From contig NZ_CP036269.1 in the NCBI RefSeq assembly GCF_007744675.1, positions 744,001 to 808,000 on the forward strand: a stretch of 64,000 bases of DNA, in the 5' to 3' direction. This document shows positions 34,684 to 44,002 of the stretch, piece by piece. This DNA comes from Gimesia alba (lineage in GTDB: Bacteria; Planctomycetota; Planctomycetia; Planctomycetales; Planctomycetaceae). Positions within the stretch are counted from its first letter, which is position 1, and every line of letters starts with the position of its first letter. The position numbers and the translations under genes were made by a program. A model generated the notes under the pieces. The model had not been told where the DNA came from. It ran no database searches and was given only the letters and a program-made list of their open reading frames with translations.

Positions 34684-35781
34684 TTAGTGCTGTTCTTTAA
34701 ATTGGCGACCGTTTTCCTCGAAGAATTTCAGCCAGCCGGCCATGATGGCATCGCGGATGGTTTTGCCCTTTTCGTATTCTTCGCGTGTTTGGCCCCAGTA
34801 GAAACCGATCCAGCCGTCGGCGTGTTTTTTTGATTTCAAGAGAAACTCCTCGAATTCCTGAGGCGAACTCTTGAGTGGGAACGTTTCTTCAATCACCAGT
34901 GGTTTGCCGACGTCGAATCCTTTCAATGTTTCGAGGGCCTCTTTCACTTTCCCTTTTTCGGGATAGAGATGCACGCAGATAAAATCCAGATGTTGGCTGA
35001 TTTTGTCGGGAACGAACCCGGATTGCAGGCCGGGACGCTCCAGACTCCAGGGGACGAGACCGACGGTAATTAGATGTCGCTGGTCCTGTTTGCGAATTGC
35101 ATCGACCAGCATTTTAATCCAGGCGGCTGCAATCTCGGGTCGCGGGCGTTCATCGGGGCTGAGTGTGATTCGTTGCACAAAATGCTTGCCGGCAAACCCG
35201 GGGCCGAGCCAGTCGGTCCCTTTTTTCTTACCTCCGTGGACCACCGGTTCGTTCATTAAATCATAGCAGAAGATGGCAGGGCTGTTGGCACACTGTTTTG
35301 CGACGGCGGACCAGAAATTTGCCTGAGCCTGCCAGCGCTCTGCATCACTCAACTGATCGTACCAGCCGGGAACATCTTGCTTGTGATAACAGCCCAGACC
35401 GGTCAGATCGAGATACAGGCCCGTGTGTTCGGCCAGTTTCAACAGTTCTCCCAGTTTCTTTAACGCAGCTGCTCGCGGCTGATCGGGAGCAGCCATGAAT
35501 TTGCCGAACTGAATATGAATCCGCACGACATTCGCGCCGAGCTGCTTCATTTCGGCGAAGTCCTGCTCGATCGTTTTCCAGTCTGTGTTCCAGTAATCTT
35601 CGAGGAGCTGTCCCTCTCGGTCGTGATCGTAGTTGAATCCCCAGGGAACAAACGGCGTCTGCTCTTTTGCCGTCACGAATGACTTTCCGTCTTGGCTGAC
35701 CTGAATCCAATCCAACTCAGCGGCTGTCAGATTAATAATCGATATGAAGTAGAAGATCGCGATCAGAGCGCATGTTCGCAT
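34684..35781 (-). CDS. Secreted glycoside hydrolase, family 5-like
   Basis: A 365-residue protein with a Sec signal peptide (cleavage near LTAAE). The fold is a TIM barrel of clan GH-A type: an N-terminal VPWGFNYDHD, NVVRIHIQFG at strand 2, the acid/base Glu178 in CYDLMNEPV, HLITVGLVPW, the strand 6 to 7 region ICVHLYPEKG and the nucleophile Glu298 or Glu299 in LVIEETF. These features match cellulase/mannanase-like family 5 enzymes, and the protein ends with WIGFYWGQT. It probably cleaves a beta-linked polysaccharide outside the cytoplasm; the exact sugar cannot be read. It converges on the isochorismatase-ThuA gene. Confidence 0.82.
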   Translation of the reverse strand: MRTCALIAIFYFISIINLTAAELDWIQVSQDGKSFVTAKEQTPFVPWGFNYDHDREGQLLEDYWNTDWKTIEQDFAEMKQLGANVVRIHIQFGKFMAAPDQPRAAALKKLGELLKLAEHTGLYLDLTGLGCYHKQDVPGWYDQLSDAERWQAQANFWSAVAKQCANSPAIFCYDLMNEPVVHGGKKKGTDWLGPGFAGKHFVQRITLSPDERPRPEIAAAWIKMLVDAIRKQDQRHLITVGLVPWSLERPGLQSGFVPDKISQHLDFICVHLYPEKGKVKEALETLKGFDVGKPLVIEETFPLKSSPQEFEEFLLKSKKHADGWIGFYWGQTREEYEKGKTIRDAIMAGWLKFFEENGRQFKEQH

Positions 35782-35963
35782 TTGTCTGTTCCTGAAAAAG
35801 ATAAGAGAGGCTGACGCAGATTCATTTTAAAGTCGGTTTCACGCGGAATGCAAACTTATTCAGCGGGATCTCTTTTTGACATTATTTGCTCTGGTATTGA
35901 GACCGGTGCTGAATCTGCTTATCGTAAAGAGATATTCTCTTCTCATTGAAAATAGAGGCTCTC

Positions 35964-37169
35964 ATGAAAAAAATCATTCCCACTTGTATTGTACTTGGTT
36001 TACTGATTATCGGAATCGGTGCCTCAGCTGCCGAGGATTCGCAGCCGTTGACGTATGAGGTTGATCTGCGCACGGTCACGGAAGGCTTTGACGGCAAAAC
36101 CTGCTGGGTGCAGGCCCGTGCCGGTGCGATTCCCCAAACGGGGCCGTTTCCCGCGACCGTGGTGCTGACAACTCAAAAGTTATTACTCACCGGTTCCGAT
36201 GTGTTTTATGCCTTGAATGAATTTCGAACCAGTGATGGCGAGCATTGGGAAGGGCCGATCAAGCATGACACACTCGCGCGCCGTCGTTTGTCAGACACGC
36301 GAGAAATTGCGATCTGCGATTTTACACCCGGCTGGCACGCGAAGACGAAAAAACTGCTGGGGACCGGGCATTCGGTGCGTTACGAAAATAACAAGGTGAT
36401 GCACGTTCGCAAACGGAGCGTGGCGTATTCGGTTTACAATCAGAAAGATCATACCTGGTCAGATTGGACAACGATGCCGATGCCGGATCGGCCAGAATTC
36501 GAAAACTGCGGCGCCGGTTCGGCCCAGCGCGTGGATCTGGAAGACGGCACGATTCTATTGCCCGTGTACTTCAAAACAAAAACGGCAATACAATACAGTT
36601 CTGCAGTGGTGCTCTGTGACTTCGATGGTGAAAAACTGACGTACAAAAAACATGGCAGCGCGCACACGATTCCCGTGAAACGGGGCCTGTATGAGCCTTC
36701 AATTACGAAGTTTCAGAACAGGTATTATCTGACGATGCGGAATGATGAAAAGGGTTATGTCTCTGTTAGTGAAGATGGCTTGAACTTTTCCGAGCCGATC
36801 GTCTGGAAATTTGACGATGGTCAGGAACTGGGCAACTATAACACGCAGCAGCACTGGGTGACGCACAGCGAGAAGCTGTACCTGGTTTATACGCGTCGTG
36901 GTGCGAATAACGATCATGTATTCCGTCATCGGGCGCCGCTGTTCATGGCGGAAGTTGATCCGAAAACCATGCGAGTGATTCGTAAGACCGAACGAATTAT
37001 CGTCCCGGAAAAAGGGGCGCGGATGGGGAACTTCGCGGTGGTCGACATCAGCCCCTTTGAAACGTGGGTTGTGGTGGCCGAGTGGATGCAGCCGATCGGC
37101 ATTGAGAAATACGGGAGTAACAACCGGATTTATACCTCCCGGATCAAGTGGTCGAGACCTTCGAAGTAG
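35964..37169 (+). CDS. Secreted sialidase-like (BNR-type) protein
   Basis: A 401-residue protein with a signal peptide (cleavage near GASAAED). The start at ATG 35964 is preferred to a TTG six codons earlier because AGAGG precedes it. The body has the blade pattern of six-bladed sialidase-like propellers: FRTSDGEHWEGP, YNQKDHTWSDWT, MRNDEKGYVSVSEDGLNFSEP. Planctomycetes carry many such proteins, often annotated as exo-alpha-sialidases although few are proven to cleave sialic acid. It forms, with the GH5-like and ceramidase-like genes, a stretch of secreted hydrolase genes. Catalytic Asp, Glu and Tyr were not traced with certainty. Confidence 0.72.
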   Translation: MKKIIPTCIVLGLLIIGIGASAAEDSQPLTYEVDLRTVTEGFDGKTCWVQARAGAIPQTGPFPATVVLTTQKLLLTGSDVFYALNEFRTSDGEHWEGPIKHDTLARRRLSDTREIAICDFTPGWHAKTKKLLGTGHSVRYENNKVMHVRKRSVAYSVYNQKDHTWSDWTTMPMPDRPEFENCGAGSAQRVDLEDGTILLPVYFKTKTAIQYSSAVVLCDFDGEKLTYKKHGSAHTIPVKRGLYEPSITKFQNRYYLTMRNDEKGYVSVSEDGLNFSEPIVWKFDDGQELGNYNTQQHWVTHSEKLYLVYTRRGANNDHVFRHRAPLFMAEVDPKTMRVIRKTERIIVPEKGARMGNFAVVDISPFETWVVVAEWMQPIGIEKYGSNNRIYTSRIKWSRPSK

Positions 37170-37584
37170 GAGTAGAAGGAACGATTGATCTTTTCCGGAA
37201 GCTGGGTTCGTGCACACGATTTTTTTGCTACCACGAAAAAGTTTTGAATGGGTGGTCTCGGATGTAATCCGAGATTGCCGCAGGCAACAGGAAACGGTCA
37301 GAGCATGCATACAATGAAGAGTGGGTGTTCGTTGCTAAGTAAGAGCTATAATAGAATTGGACCTCGCTCTTAGTTGGTTCTATTTCACTGTCAATTTCCT
37401 GCTCGGTGGGGTGGCACCGTTGGCTTGCCCAACGGTGAAGGCTCAAATTCGGATCTACAGTTCCAATTCATGTTGTGGAACGCGACTAAAGAGCATCTCC
37501 TCTCTAAGCTTGTAGTTAGTTATGCAAATCTTCTCACTGTTGGCAAGCCAACAGTGCCACACCGCGTCTCAAATAGCGGCTTTA
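37170..37584. repeat. Intergenic repeat cluster between convergent genes
   Basis: The gap contains several dispersed repeat pieces: GCTACCACGAAAAAGTTTTG at 37227-37246 and TTGCCGCAGGCAACAGGA at 37275-37292, both with counterparts near 61723-61775; a near-palindrome at about 37416-37438 (CACCGTTGGC against CCCAACGGTG); and the perfect palindrome at 37535-37556 that is also at 34585. No credible gene is present. Confidence 0.65.
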
Positions 37585-38997
37585 TTAATAGTTGTTGGTT
37601 ACCAGTTCCTTAAGTGTCTGCATTAAGACAGTTTCGACTTCGGGAGCGGTGCGGGAGACGCGGCTGGTTTCGTAGCCTCCCTGGGCGTAGGCGATGGTTG
37701 TGCCGATGTAGCCGGGGCCCTGATCGCCGTAGGCGGCCATGCAGACAAAATCATGGGGCGCCATTTTCTGTGCGGCGAGCTGGTATTCCACAAACAATTC
37801 ACCCGGCATGTGCACAACCTGAGCCGGGCCTAGTTTGAGTCGGGTAATGTCGATTGTGGTTCCGGCCTGCGTCCGTTTGAGATAATCCAGGTCACGGGCG
37901 GCACGGATGCGATCGGTTAAGCGGGCTTTCGGATTTTCGAGAATGCCCGTCAGTTTTGTTTCATCCAGCGTGTCACGCAGGGGGAGCAGGACCGGTTTTG
38001 ATTTCCAGTTCACGTCTCCGGAAGAGATCGGTGTTTTTTCGGTGGTGTCCCAGGCCTGTTTCATGCCGTCTGCCAGACGTTGTGCCAGTAGAGGACGATT
38101 CTCAGGATCGCCGTTATTGAATTTTCCCGCGCCGATATTGCCGCCGGCCCCATTGAAGTGCACGTGCAGCACGCCGGGTGTCTGTTTTTCATGTAGAGCA
38201 CGGGCCAGACCGACGGTGTCACAACTGATGCCGCCTTTACCGTAATAACTTTGCGGGTGTGTGGCATAATAACTGAGAATGACGATGGGCTGGTCCTTAT
38301 TCCAGAGACTCAGCAACCGCACGAACGGATCGATGGTGCCGACGGGAGCTGCGATGGCGGCGGGATTGCGCGAAGAACTATAGCGGACGATTTTCACTTT
38401 CCCGTCCGGTCCTAAAATGCGGCGGTTAGAAGCGAACTGTTTGACTGTGCCTTTGCCGGTGCCGACGTGTGTGACCGGTTGTGCTGTTTTGAGGCTTGCT
38501 CTTGCAGCCTGAATCGTGCGCTGCATGACATCATTCAGATAGTCTTCGTTGTACATGATGCCGTTGAGGTTTTGCTGTTTCAAACGAGCGTTCGCGGAAA
38601 TATCGACACCGGGGGCATCGTGCTGATGCAGGCAGTGGACGGCGCAACGGTCGGTTGTAGTATCGAGTGCCTCGGCTAGTTTCTTTTTCCAGACATCCTG
38701 TGCACCGTTGTTGGCGCCGACCCAGTCGAGCGCCAGCATGACGATCGGTTTTTCGGAACCGAGAATGACGATGCCGCGCGCACTGAGCGGGTCAACCACT
38801 TTTTTGGCGGGGGCCACATGTCCATAACAGAGGGGGCTGCCGATCGGGGGTGTGATGTCGCATTCAAACGTAGCGACTTGCAGGGGAGCCGACTCGGACG
38901 TTCCCGCGGCCTGACTGAGACGAGAAGGAACGCAGATGATGAGCGCTAGAACTGAAATACTGAGAAATACAACGGAGCATTTTCTAAGCTGTGACAT
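37585..38997 (-). CDS. Secreted neutral-ceramidase-like protein
   Basis: A 470-residue protein; the start at 38997 gives MSQLRKCSVVFLSISVLALI, a clean signal peptide, whereas the frame is open 30 codons further upstream without support. The mature part begins ATFECDITPPIGSPLCYG and continues with RCAVHCLHQHDAPGVD and YYATHPQSYYG, the Asp-Ile-Thr-Pro start and His-rich metal pattern of the neutral/alkaline ceramidase N-terminal family. Planctomycete members are numerous and mostly untested; amide hydrolysis of a lipid or sugar derivative is the family-level expectation. It converges on the sialidase-like gene across the repeat cluster and diverges from the ATP-grasp-like gene. Confidence 0.78.
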   Translation of the reverse strand: MSQLRKCSVVFLSISVLALIICVPSRLSQAAGTSESAPLQVATFECDITPPIGSPLCYGHVAPAKKVVDPLSARGIVILGSEKPIVMLALDWVGANNGAQDVWKKKLAEALDTTTDRCAVHCLHQHDAPGVDISANARLKQQNLNGIMYNEDYLNDVMQRTIQAARASLKTAQPVTHVGTGKGTVKQFASNRRILGPDGKVKIVRYSSSRNPAAIAAPVGTIDPFVRLLSLWNKDQPIVILSYYATHPQSYYGKGGISCDTVGLARALHEKQTPGVLHVHFNGAGGNIGAGKFNNGDPENRPLLAQRLADGMKQAWDTTEKTPISSGDVNWKSKPVLLPLRDTLDETKLTGILENPKARLTDRIRAARDLDYLKRTQAGTTIDITRLKLGPAQVVHMPGELFVEYQLAAQKMAPHDFVCMAAYGDQGPGYIGTTIAYAQGGYETSRVSRTAPEVETVLMQTLKELVTNNY

Positions 38998-39139
38998 CGG
39001 TCTGACTTTCGTGAGAAAAAGCGTGTGAGGATAGTTCTGGCAGGAGTGACATAGTATAACAGATTTCCCCGTTCCGATTTCAACCATAATCTGAAACTTA
39101 CAATGGAAAATCCGATTCTTGAAAAAGTTGACCTGATCA

Positions 39140-40360
39140 ATGCGACGTTTCTTTCTGGGTAATTTTGATTTCGAACATCAACTGGCAAGCGAAGTGTATG
39201 CGGCGTCGGGGGGCGCGACGCCAGCCCTGAATGCGATCTTTGCCAGTTGCTGGATCGGTCTGGCGGAAGAGGACGATTTGCTTTTTCTTCCCGGCAGTGT
39301 TGCTCCTGATTTTGTGTCTCAACTCAGCGAGGCCGGCTTGCCGCGCGTGGAATTGACGAATCAATGGCCGACCCGAGAACAGGCTGCGGAGCTGGAGTTC
39401 GTTCCCTGGGGCTGGTCGGGTGCAGTGAAGCGGATCGCGGCTGACAACGGGTTTCAATTTGAATCGCCCGATCTCAGTGCCGTCCAAGCTGTGAATGCGC
39501 GCACATTTTCTTTTGCATGCGAGCAGGAGTGGGGCCTGGCCTTGCCGGGGAGTTGTCAGGTGCATGATCTGGCTGAGCTGGAGACGGCGGTGCGTCAGCT
39601 GCAGCAACAGGAAGCGGATCCGGAGAACACGTGGGTGGTTAAAGCCAACTTCAGTATGTCAGCCCGCGAACGAATGCTTGGGCGAGGAATGCAGATCACC
39701 GAACAGATGCGCGGCTGGGTGGCGAAGCGATTTGCACAGGGGCAGCCTCTGTTTGTAGAACCCTGGGTCAAGCGGACGGCGGAAGTGGGTTTACAGTTTT
39801 TCATTCCGAAAGAGGATGAGCCGCAATGGATGGGGCTGGCTTTGTTGCTGTCTGATGAGCGGGGACAATATCGGGGGAGCCGGATTACGGTTGACGTGGA
39901 AACACTACGGGAGTGGCAACCCGCGATTGAAGTGGGGCAGCGCGTGGCGTTGCGGGCACAAGCGGCGGGCTACTTTGGTCCGCTGGGCATTGATGCAATG
40001 CAATTTTCGGATGAGCACGGCGAACAGCGTTGGCGCCCGATTCAGGATGTGAACGCCCGGTATACGATGGGGCGGCTGGCGCGGGGGTTTTCGCGTTTTT
40101 TACAGCCGCATCAGGCAGCAAGCTGGCTGCATTTCCCCTGGAAAGAGTCGTATGGTATCTGCTTTTCAAACTGGTTAAGATGTGTTTCAGAGCAAGGGGG
40201 ATCGGGCACGCGATTGATAGCGACGTCTCCCGATCAGATCGACGGACAAACCGTGCGGCTGGTGACTGTGTTATTGATTTCCGAAACGGCTGATCAATTG
40301 TGTCAGGCAGAAACCGAACTGATGCGAGCAGTTTCTGAACTGGCCGAGACCACTGGTTGA
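39140..40360 (+). CDS. ATP-grasp-like protein beside a flippase gene
   Basis: A 406-residue soluble protein. ATP-grasp features are visible: VVKANFSMSARERMLGRG (nucleotide Lys and loop), LFVEPWVKRTAEVGLQFF (adenine-contacting Glu), and the metal-binding end FGPLGIDAM then RPIQDVNARYTMGRLARG (Asp and Asn). It is distinct from the STM4014 protein in the window. The membrane protein at 40401 follows 41 bases downstream on the same strand, suggesting a pair that makes and exports a peptide- or sugar-linked product. The substrate is not known. No ribosome site is evident before ATG 39140. Confidence 0.7.
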   Translation: MRRFFLGNFDFEHQLASEVYAASGGATPALNAIFASCWIGLAEEDDLLFLPGSVAPDFVSQLSEAGLPRVELTNQWPTREQAAELEFVPWGWSGAVKRIAADNGFQFESPDLSAVQAVNARTFSFACEQEWGLALPGSCQVHDLAELETAVRQLQQQEADPENTWVVKANFSMSARERMLGRGMQITEQMRGWVAKRFAQGQPLFVEPWVKRTAEVGLQFFIPKEDEPQWMGLALLLSDERGQYRGSRITVDVETLREWQPAIEVGQRVALRAQAAGYFGPLGIDAMQFSDEHGEQRWRPIQDVNARYTMGRLARGFSRFLQPHQAASWLHFPWKESYGICFSNWLRCVSEQGGSGTRLIATSPDQIDGQTVRLVTVLLISETADQLCQAETELMRAVSELAETTG

Positions 40361-40400
40361 GAATGACATCGAATTCGATTAGAGAGCAGATCAAGGCAGC

Positions 40401-41843
40401 ATGACCGAACAGCGGGAACCTCAACCACCCAGACGCAGTTGGCCCCGTCGCATGCTGAACCGCATGGAAGTCAACCGGGCCGTCTTTTATGCGCTGGTGA
40501 ATCGGGGCTGGCAGTTTCTCTCCGGCCCGGTGACGCTGTTATTGATCGTCGCTTTTTTTTCCAGTGAGACGCAAGGTTACTATTACAACTTTGGTGCGCT
40601 GATTGCGCTGCAGACGTTTGTTGAAATGGGGATGCAGGTAGTAACACTGTATCTGGCCAGTCACGAATGGGCTCAATTGGAAATTGATGAGCGGGGCTAT
40701 TTAACCGGCGACGTGTCGGCATTGTCACGTTTGCGCAGTCTGGCGGCGCTGGTAGTGAAATGGTACTCAATCGCAGGGACGCTGTTTGTGGCGGCCATTG
40801 GAACGGCCGGCTATTTTTTCCTGGCGTCTCAGCCGGCGTCCGATGTGATCTGGCGTGCTCCCTGGTTTTGTGTCGTGGCATTGACGGCGCTCAGTTTGAT
40901 GGCGGCGCCCTGTGTTGCACTCCTGGAAGGCTGCAATCAGGTCTCGGTGACGAATCGGTATCGGGCACTGCAGGGGATCATGGGGACGCTGGTCGTCTGG
41001 CTTTGTATTTCCAGTGGCGCCGGCTTATGGACGTGCGTAGCAATTTCTGCGGTGCGTCTGTTTTGGGAACTGTGGTTGATTCTCGTTCATTATCGACGTT
41101 TTTTCGCGTCATTGTGGAAGCCTGTGTCGGGACCCCAGGTGAGCTGGTCGGAAGAGGTCTGGCCTCTCCATTGGAAACTGGCAATTCAGGCGATGGCCGC
41201 TTACTTCACCAGTTCTTTTGTGATTCCCCTGATGTTCAACTATCAGGGCGCTGAAGTCTCCGGGCAACTGGGAATGACGTGGACTTCCTTGATGACGCTG
41301 CAAATGGCCGCCTATGCGTGGATGCTGACGCGGGCGCCATTATTCGGCACACTGGTTTCACAAAACGACATCAAAGAATTAAATCGTGTCTTTCGTCGAC
41401 TGTTTCAGGTTTCGACGACGGTTCTGCTGACGGGGGGCGCCATTTTTTGTCTGGTCGTCTGGATGCTGCAGGCGATACAGGGGGTAGAAATGCCTGCGGC
41501 GTGGAAGGCGTTGGAACCGGTCTGGAATCTGATTCAGAAAGTACAAGGTCGAATTCTGCCGCTCTATCCGACCGTGCTGCTGACACTGGCCATTTTTCCG
41601 ATTCATATCGCCCAGTGTGTGATGGCGTATATCCGTCCGTTTAAACAGGAGCCGTTCCTGATATTGAATACTGCGTGCCAACTGATGACCGGGCTGCTGG
41701 TCTGGTATTTGGGGAAGACTTATGGCCCGGTGGGTGCGGGTTGGGGGTTTTTGCTGGTGGGTTATTTCCTGAGCGTGCCCGGGTTTTTATGGATTCTCAA
41801 ACGGTTTGTGACGCAGCGAAAATCGTTGGTCGTACGTGATTGA
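40401..41843 (+). CDS. Polysaccharide flippase-like membrane protein (MOP superfamily)
   Basis: A 480-residue integral membrane protein with about 12 hydrophobic segments and a basic N-terminus (PRRSWPRRMLNRME). The pattern of paired helices, with Gly-rich and aromatic segments such as FFSSETQGYYYNFGALIALQ near the start and GPVGAGWGFLLVGYFLSVPG near the end, resembles oligosaccharide flippases of the MATE/Wzx type. It is probably cotranscribed with the ATP-grasp-like gene. A flippase would move a lipid-linked or peptide product across the inner membrane; the cargo is unknown. Transporters of this fold diverge fast, so the call rests on topology and segment pattern. Confidence 0.7.
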   Translation: MTEQREPQPPRRSWPRRMLNRMEVNRAVFYALVNRGWQFLSGPVTLLLIVAFFSSETQGYYYNFGALIALQTFVEMGMQVVTLYLASHEWAQLEIDERGYLTGDVSALSRLRSLAALVVKWYSIAGTLFVAAIGTAGYFFLASQPASDVIWRAPWFCVVALTALSLMAAPCVALLEGCNQVSVTNRYRALQGIMGTLVVWLCISSGAGLWTCVAISAVRLFWELWLILVHYRRFFASLWKPVSGPQVSWSEEVWPLHWKLAIQAMAAYFTSSFVIPLMFNYQGAEVSGQLGMTWTSLMTLQMAAYAWMLTRAPLFGTLVSQNDIKELNRVFRRLFQVSTTVLLTGGAIFCLVVWMLQAIQGVEMPAAWKALEPVWNLIQKVQGRILPLYPTVLLTLAIFPIHIAQCVMAYIRPFKQEPFLILNTACQLMTGLLVWYLGKTYGPVGAGWGFLLVGYFLSVPGFLWILKRFVTQRKSLVVRD

Positions 41844-41888
41844 CAGGTGGTTTCCTATCAATGAACTTACATTCATTTAAGAAAAAAG

Positions 41889-41917
41889 TTGACACATTGA
41901 AGTGAACTTTTTACCAT
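41889..41917 (+). promoter_or_regulatory. Sigma-70-type promoter upstream of the tandem paralogue array
   Basis: TTGACA (41889-41894), a 17-base spacer and TACCAT (41912-41917). The first gene of the array starts 299 bases further on, so the transcript would have a long leader. Found by eye. Confidence 0.4.
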
Positions 41918-42029
41918 CGAGAGATATTCATCATTTCATGCTTTTATCTTGCTGATGTTCTCAAACATATTTTCTGTTTCATTTCGCTCCCATTTTGATT
42001 GAGCCCATTCTTTCTTTAGGAAGAGACCG

Positions 42030-42098
42030 ATGCGTTCTCATTTTATGAGAAGCCATTTTTTGTTTTCGAGAACATTCATTCCTTTTCTGCTTTCGTGA
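42030..42098 (+). CDS. Possible 22-residue leader peptide
   Basis: ATG 42030 is preceded by AGGAAGAGACCG and opens a 22-codon frame, MRSHFMRSHFLFSRTFIPFL plus two residues, ending at TGA 42096-42098. Its first codons include a 7-base palindrome (TTCTCAT-TTT-ATGAGAA without overlap of the arms beyond one base, 42035-42051) followed by GCCA and six T, which resembles a weak terminator inside a leader. It sits between the candidate promoter at 41889 and the first gene of the array at 42216. It could be an attenuation leader or chance; no repeated regulatory codons are evident. Confidence 0.25.
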   Translation: MRSHFMRSHFLFSRTFIPFLLS

Positions 42099-42215
42099 TG
42101 ATATCAGTGTAAAAGACAAACGCTTTCTGAAACGTGATTCATTTTCATTTCAGAGTGTACTGATTGGATGCTTTGTGGCGTCATTGCGAATTTTCCTTAT
42201 GGACAGGGTTCGATC

Positions 42216-43079
42216 ATGAGTGGGATACTGCGACACAAAACGATAGTAATCGGCTGCATTGTATTGACTACAAGCTGGTTGGTGATGTCGGCGAACGCGG
42301 AGAATAAGCAGGGCCAAAATCGCCAAAAGAAACTGACTACTGTTTCCCAGGTCGAGTCACTGGCGGTAAAACCTACAGTCAAGCGATCTGTCAAAGAACC
42401 AAAGCCGATTTTCTATCCTGAATTAACGAAACGCGAATTGAAAATTCAAGCGGCACTCAATGCCGATTCAGGGTGCGATTTTTCGAAAACTCCTCTCTCT
42501 GAGGTAATCAAGTCATTGGCTGATCGACATGGCATCACGATGCTTCTCCTGGAAGATAAGCTGAAGGAAGAAGGTATCTCAATTGATGAACCAGTCAGTC
42601 TCAGTGTCAAAGGAATTGCTCTCAAGAATGTGTTGAAACTGATTTTGAAGCCGATCGATTTGACTTATATGGTCGATCGAGAGCGACTCAAAATTACCAG
42701 CAGATTACATGAAGAAGAGATCTATCAAACGCGCGTTTATCCTGTGGGTGATTTTGGTAATACTATTGAAGTCTATCTTGAACTGGGATCAACGATTTCT
42801 AAGCATGTGAGTCTGGGGTACTATCGCGTAGCTTTCGCGTACACTCCATTTTACACTCCGTTTCAAGGTGGGGGCGGGGGCTCTGGCTTCTTTCAAGTGA
42901 TCAGTGAACCGAATCCTCCAGAGTTAAGTCTCCGTCCATACGTTTATGATGAAAAAAATGGTGGTACCATCGTAGCGGTTCGACTCAGTGAGTCTCTGGT
43001 GATCAGTCAGACCTATCATGCACACAATGAAATCGTCGAATTACTAACACAGCTTCGGCGTGCACGCGCTTTGGATTGA
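42216..43079 (+). CDS. Secreted STN-like domain protein, array copy 1
   Basis: A 287-residue protein starting at ATG 42216 (MSGILRHKT, signal peptide ending SANAEN). After a low-complexity segment, residues about 68-160 form the conserved core: CDFSKTPLSEVIKSLADRHG, ISIDEPVSLSVKGIALKNVL and LTYMVDRERLKITSR, which resembles the short secretin/TonB N-terminal (STN) domain. Then come YPVGDF, a Gly-rich loop (GGGGGSGFF) and a conserved end SLVISQTYHAHNEIVELLTQ. It is the first of five adjacent paralogues on the same strand. The frame opens 16 codons upstream, but the MSG start is shared with copies 3 and 4. The function is unknown; a periplasmic or envelope role is likely. Confidence 0.75.
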   Translation: MSGILRHKTIVIGCIVLTTSWLVMSANAENKQGQNRQKKLTTVSQVESLAVKPTVKRSVKEPKPIFYPELTKRELKIQAALNADSGCDFSKTPLSEVIKSLADRHGITMLLLEDKLKEEGISIDEPVSLSVKGIALKNVLKLILKPIDLTYMVDRERLKITSRLHEEEIYQTRVYPVGDFGNTIEVYLELGSTISKHVSLGYYRVAFAYTPFYTPFQGGGGGSGFFQVISEPNPPELSLRPYVYDEKNGGTIVAVRLSESLVISQTYHAHNEIVELLTQLRRARALD

Positions 43080-43155
43080 TTACATTTTTTGACCCTCATT
43101 CAATATTGGTTTGCATAAAATCGATATTCATAAAATACGGTAGCAGGAGTCGACG

Positions 43156-43929
43156 ATGGAAACTCAAACGAGAATCATGTTTTGGCATCGCAAAAAATTG
43201 ATCCTTGCCGTTTGTGGATTGACTTCTGTTTGGCTGGTGATGGTGGTCAATGCAGAGGATAAGCACCGCAAAAAAAAGCAAAACGTTCAAGCCCCATCGG
43301 CGGTAGCACCTTCGATTAAACGATCTGCGAAAGTAATCAAGACGATTTCTTTTCCTGCATTAACGAAACACGAATTAAAAATTCAAGAGGCACTCAATAC
43401 AGAAACAGAGTGTGAGTTTTCGGAGACTCCCCTTTCTAAGGCAATGGAATTACTGGCGGAACGACATGGCATCCAGATTCTCATCATGTCGCATTCTCTG
43501 GGGGAAGAAGGTTTGACAGTGGATGAACCAGTCAGTCTTAAAGTCAAAGGGATCTCTCTCAAGAATGCGCTGGGTCTGATGCTGGAACCGAATGAGTTAA
43601 CTTATGTGGTCGATCAAGATGTCCTTAAAATTACCACGCGCATCTATGCAGAGGATGAGCTTGAATATCAGCTGCGCGTTTATCCTGTCGGTGATTTTGA
43701 CAACACTCTCAAAGATAAATGTGATAATGCTCTCCGAGGCTATGCCGAACTGACCGATGCAATCCAGACAACTATTTTGGAGTATGACGACAGTATCTCT
43801 CTGGTGAGTTCCAGCCAATCATTAGTGATTAACGCGTCCTATCATAACCACATTAAAATTGTCGAATTTCTGACTCAACTTCGGCTGGCACGACAGGGGC
43901 AAGAGGCGTTGTCTGAAGATAAGAAGTAG
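43156..43929 (+). CDS. Secreted STN-like domain protein, array copy 2
   Basis: A 257-residue paralogue of the preceding gene. ATG 43156 has AGGAG six bases upstream. The signal peptide ends VVNAED. The core is CEFSETPLSKAMELLAERHG, LTVDEPVSLKVKGISLKNAL and LTYVVDQDVLKITTR, then YPVGDF, and the end is SLVINASYHNHIKIVEFLTQ, followed by a short charged tail. The Gly-rich loop found in copies 1, 4 and 5 is missing and is replaced by an acidic stretch (DKCDNALRGYAELTDA). It lies 76 bases after copy 1 and 73 bases before copy 3. Divergence between copies is high outside the core, so the array is not recent. Confidence 0.75.
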   Translation: METQTRIMFWHRKKLILAVCGLTSVWLVMVVNAEDKHRKKKQNVQAPSAVAPSIKRSAKVIKTISFPALTKHELKIQEALNTETECEFSETPLSKAMELLAERHGIQILIMSHSLGEEGLTVDEPVSLKVKGISLKNALGLMLEPNELTYVVDQDVLKITTRIYAEDELEYQLRVYPVGDFDNTLKDKCDNALRGYAELTDAIQTTILEYDDSISLVSSSQSLVINASYHNHIKIVEFLTQLRLARQGQEALSEDKK

Positions 43930-44002
43930 ATCGATCTTCCGCGTTGCGGGAATTGCTTTGGTTGTCGACTTCGAAATTTTATTAAGCAGGGAAGGAAGAA
44001 TC

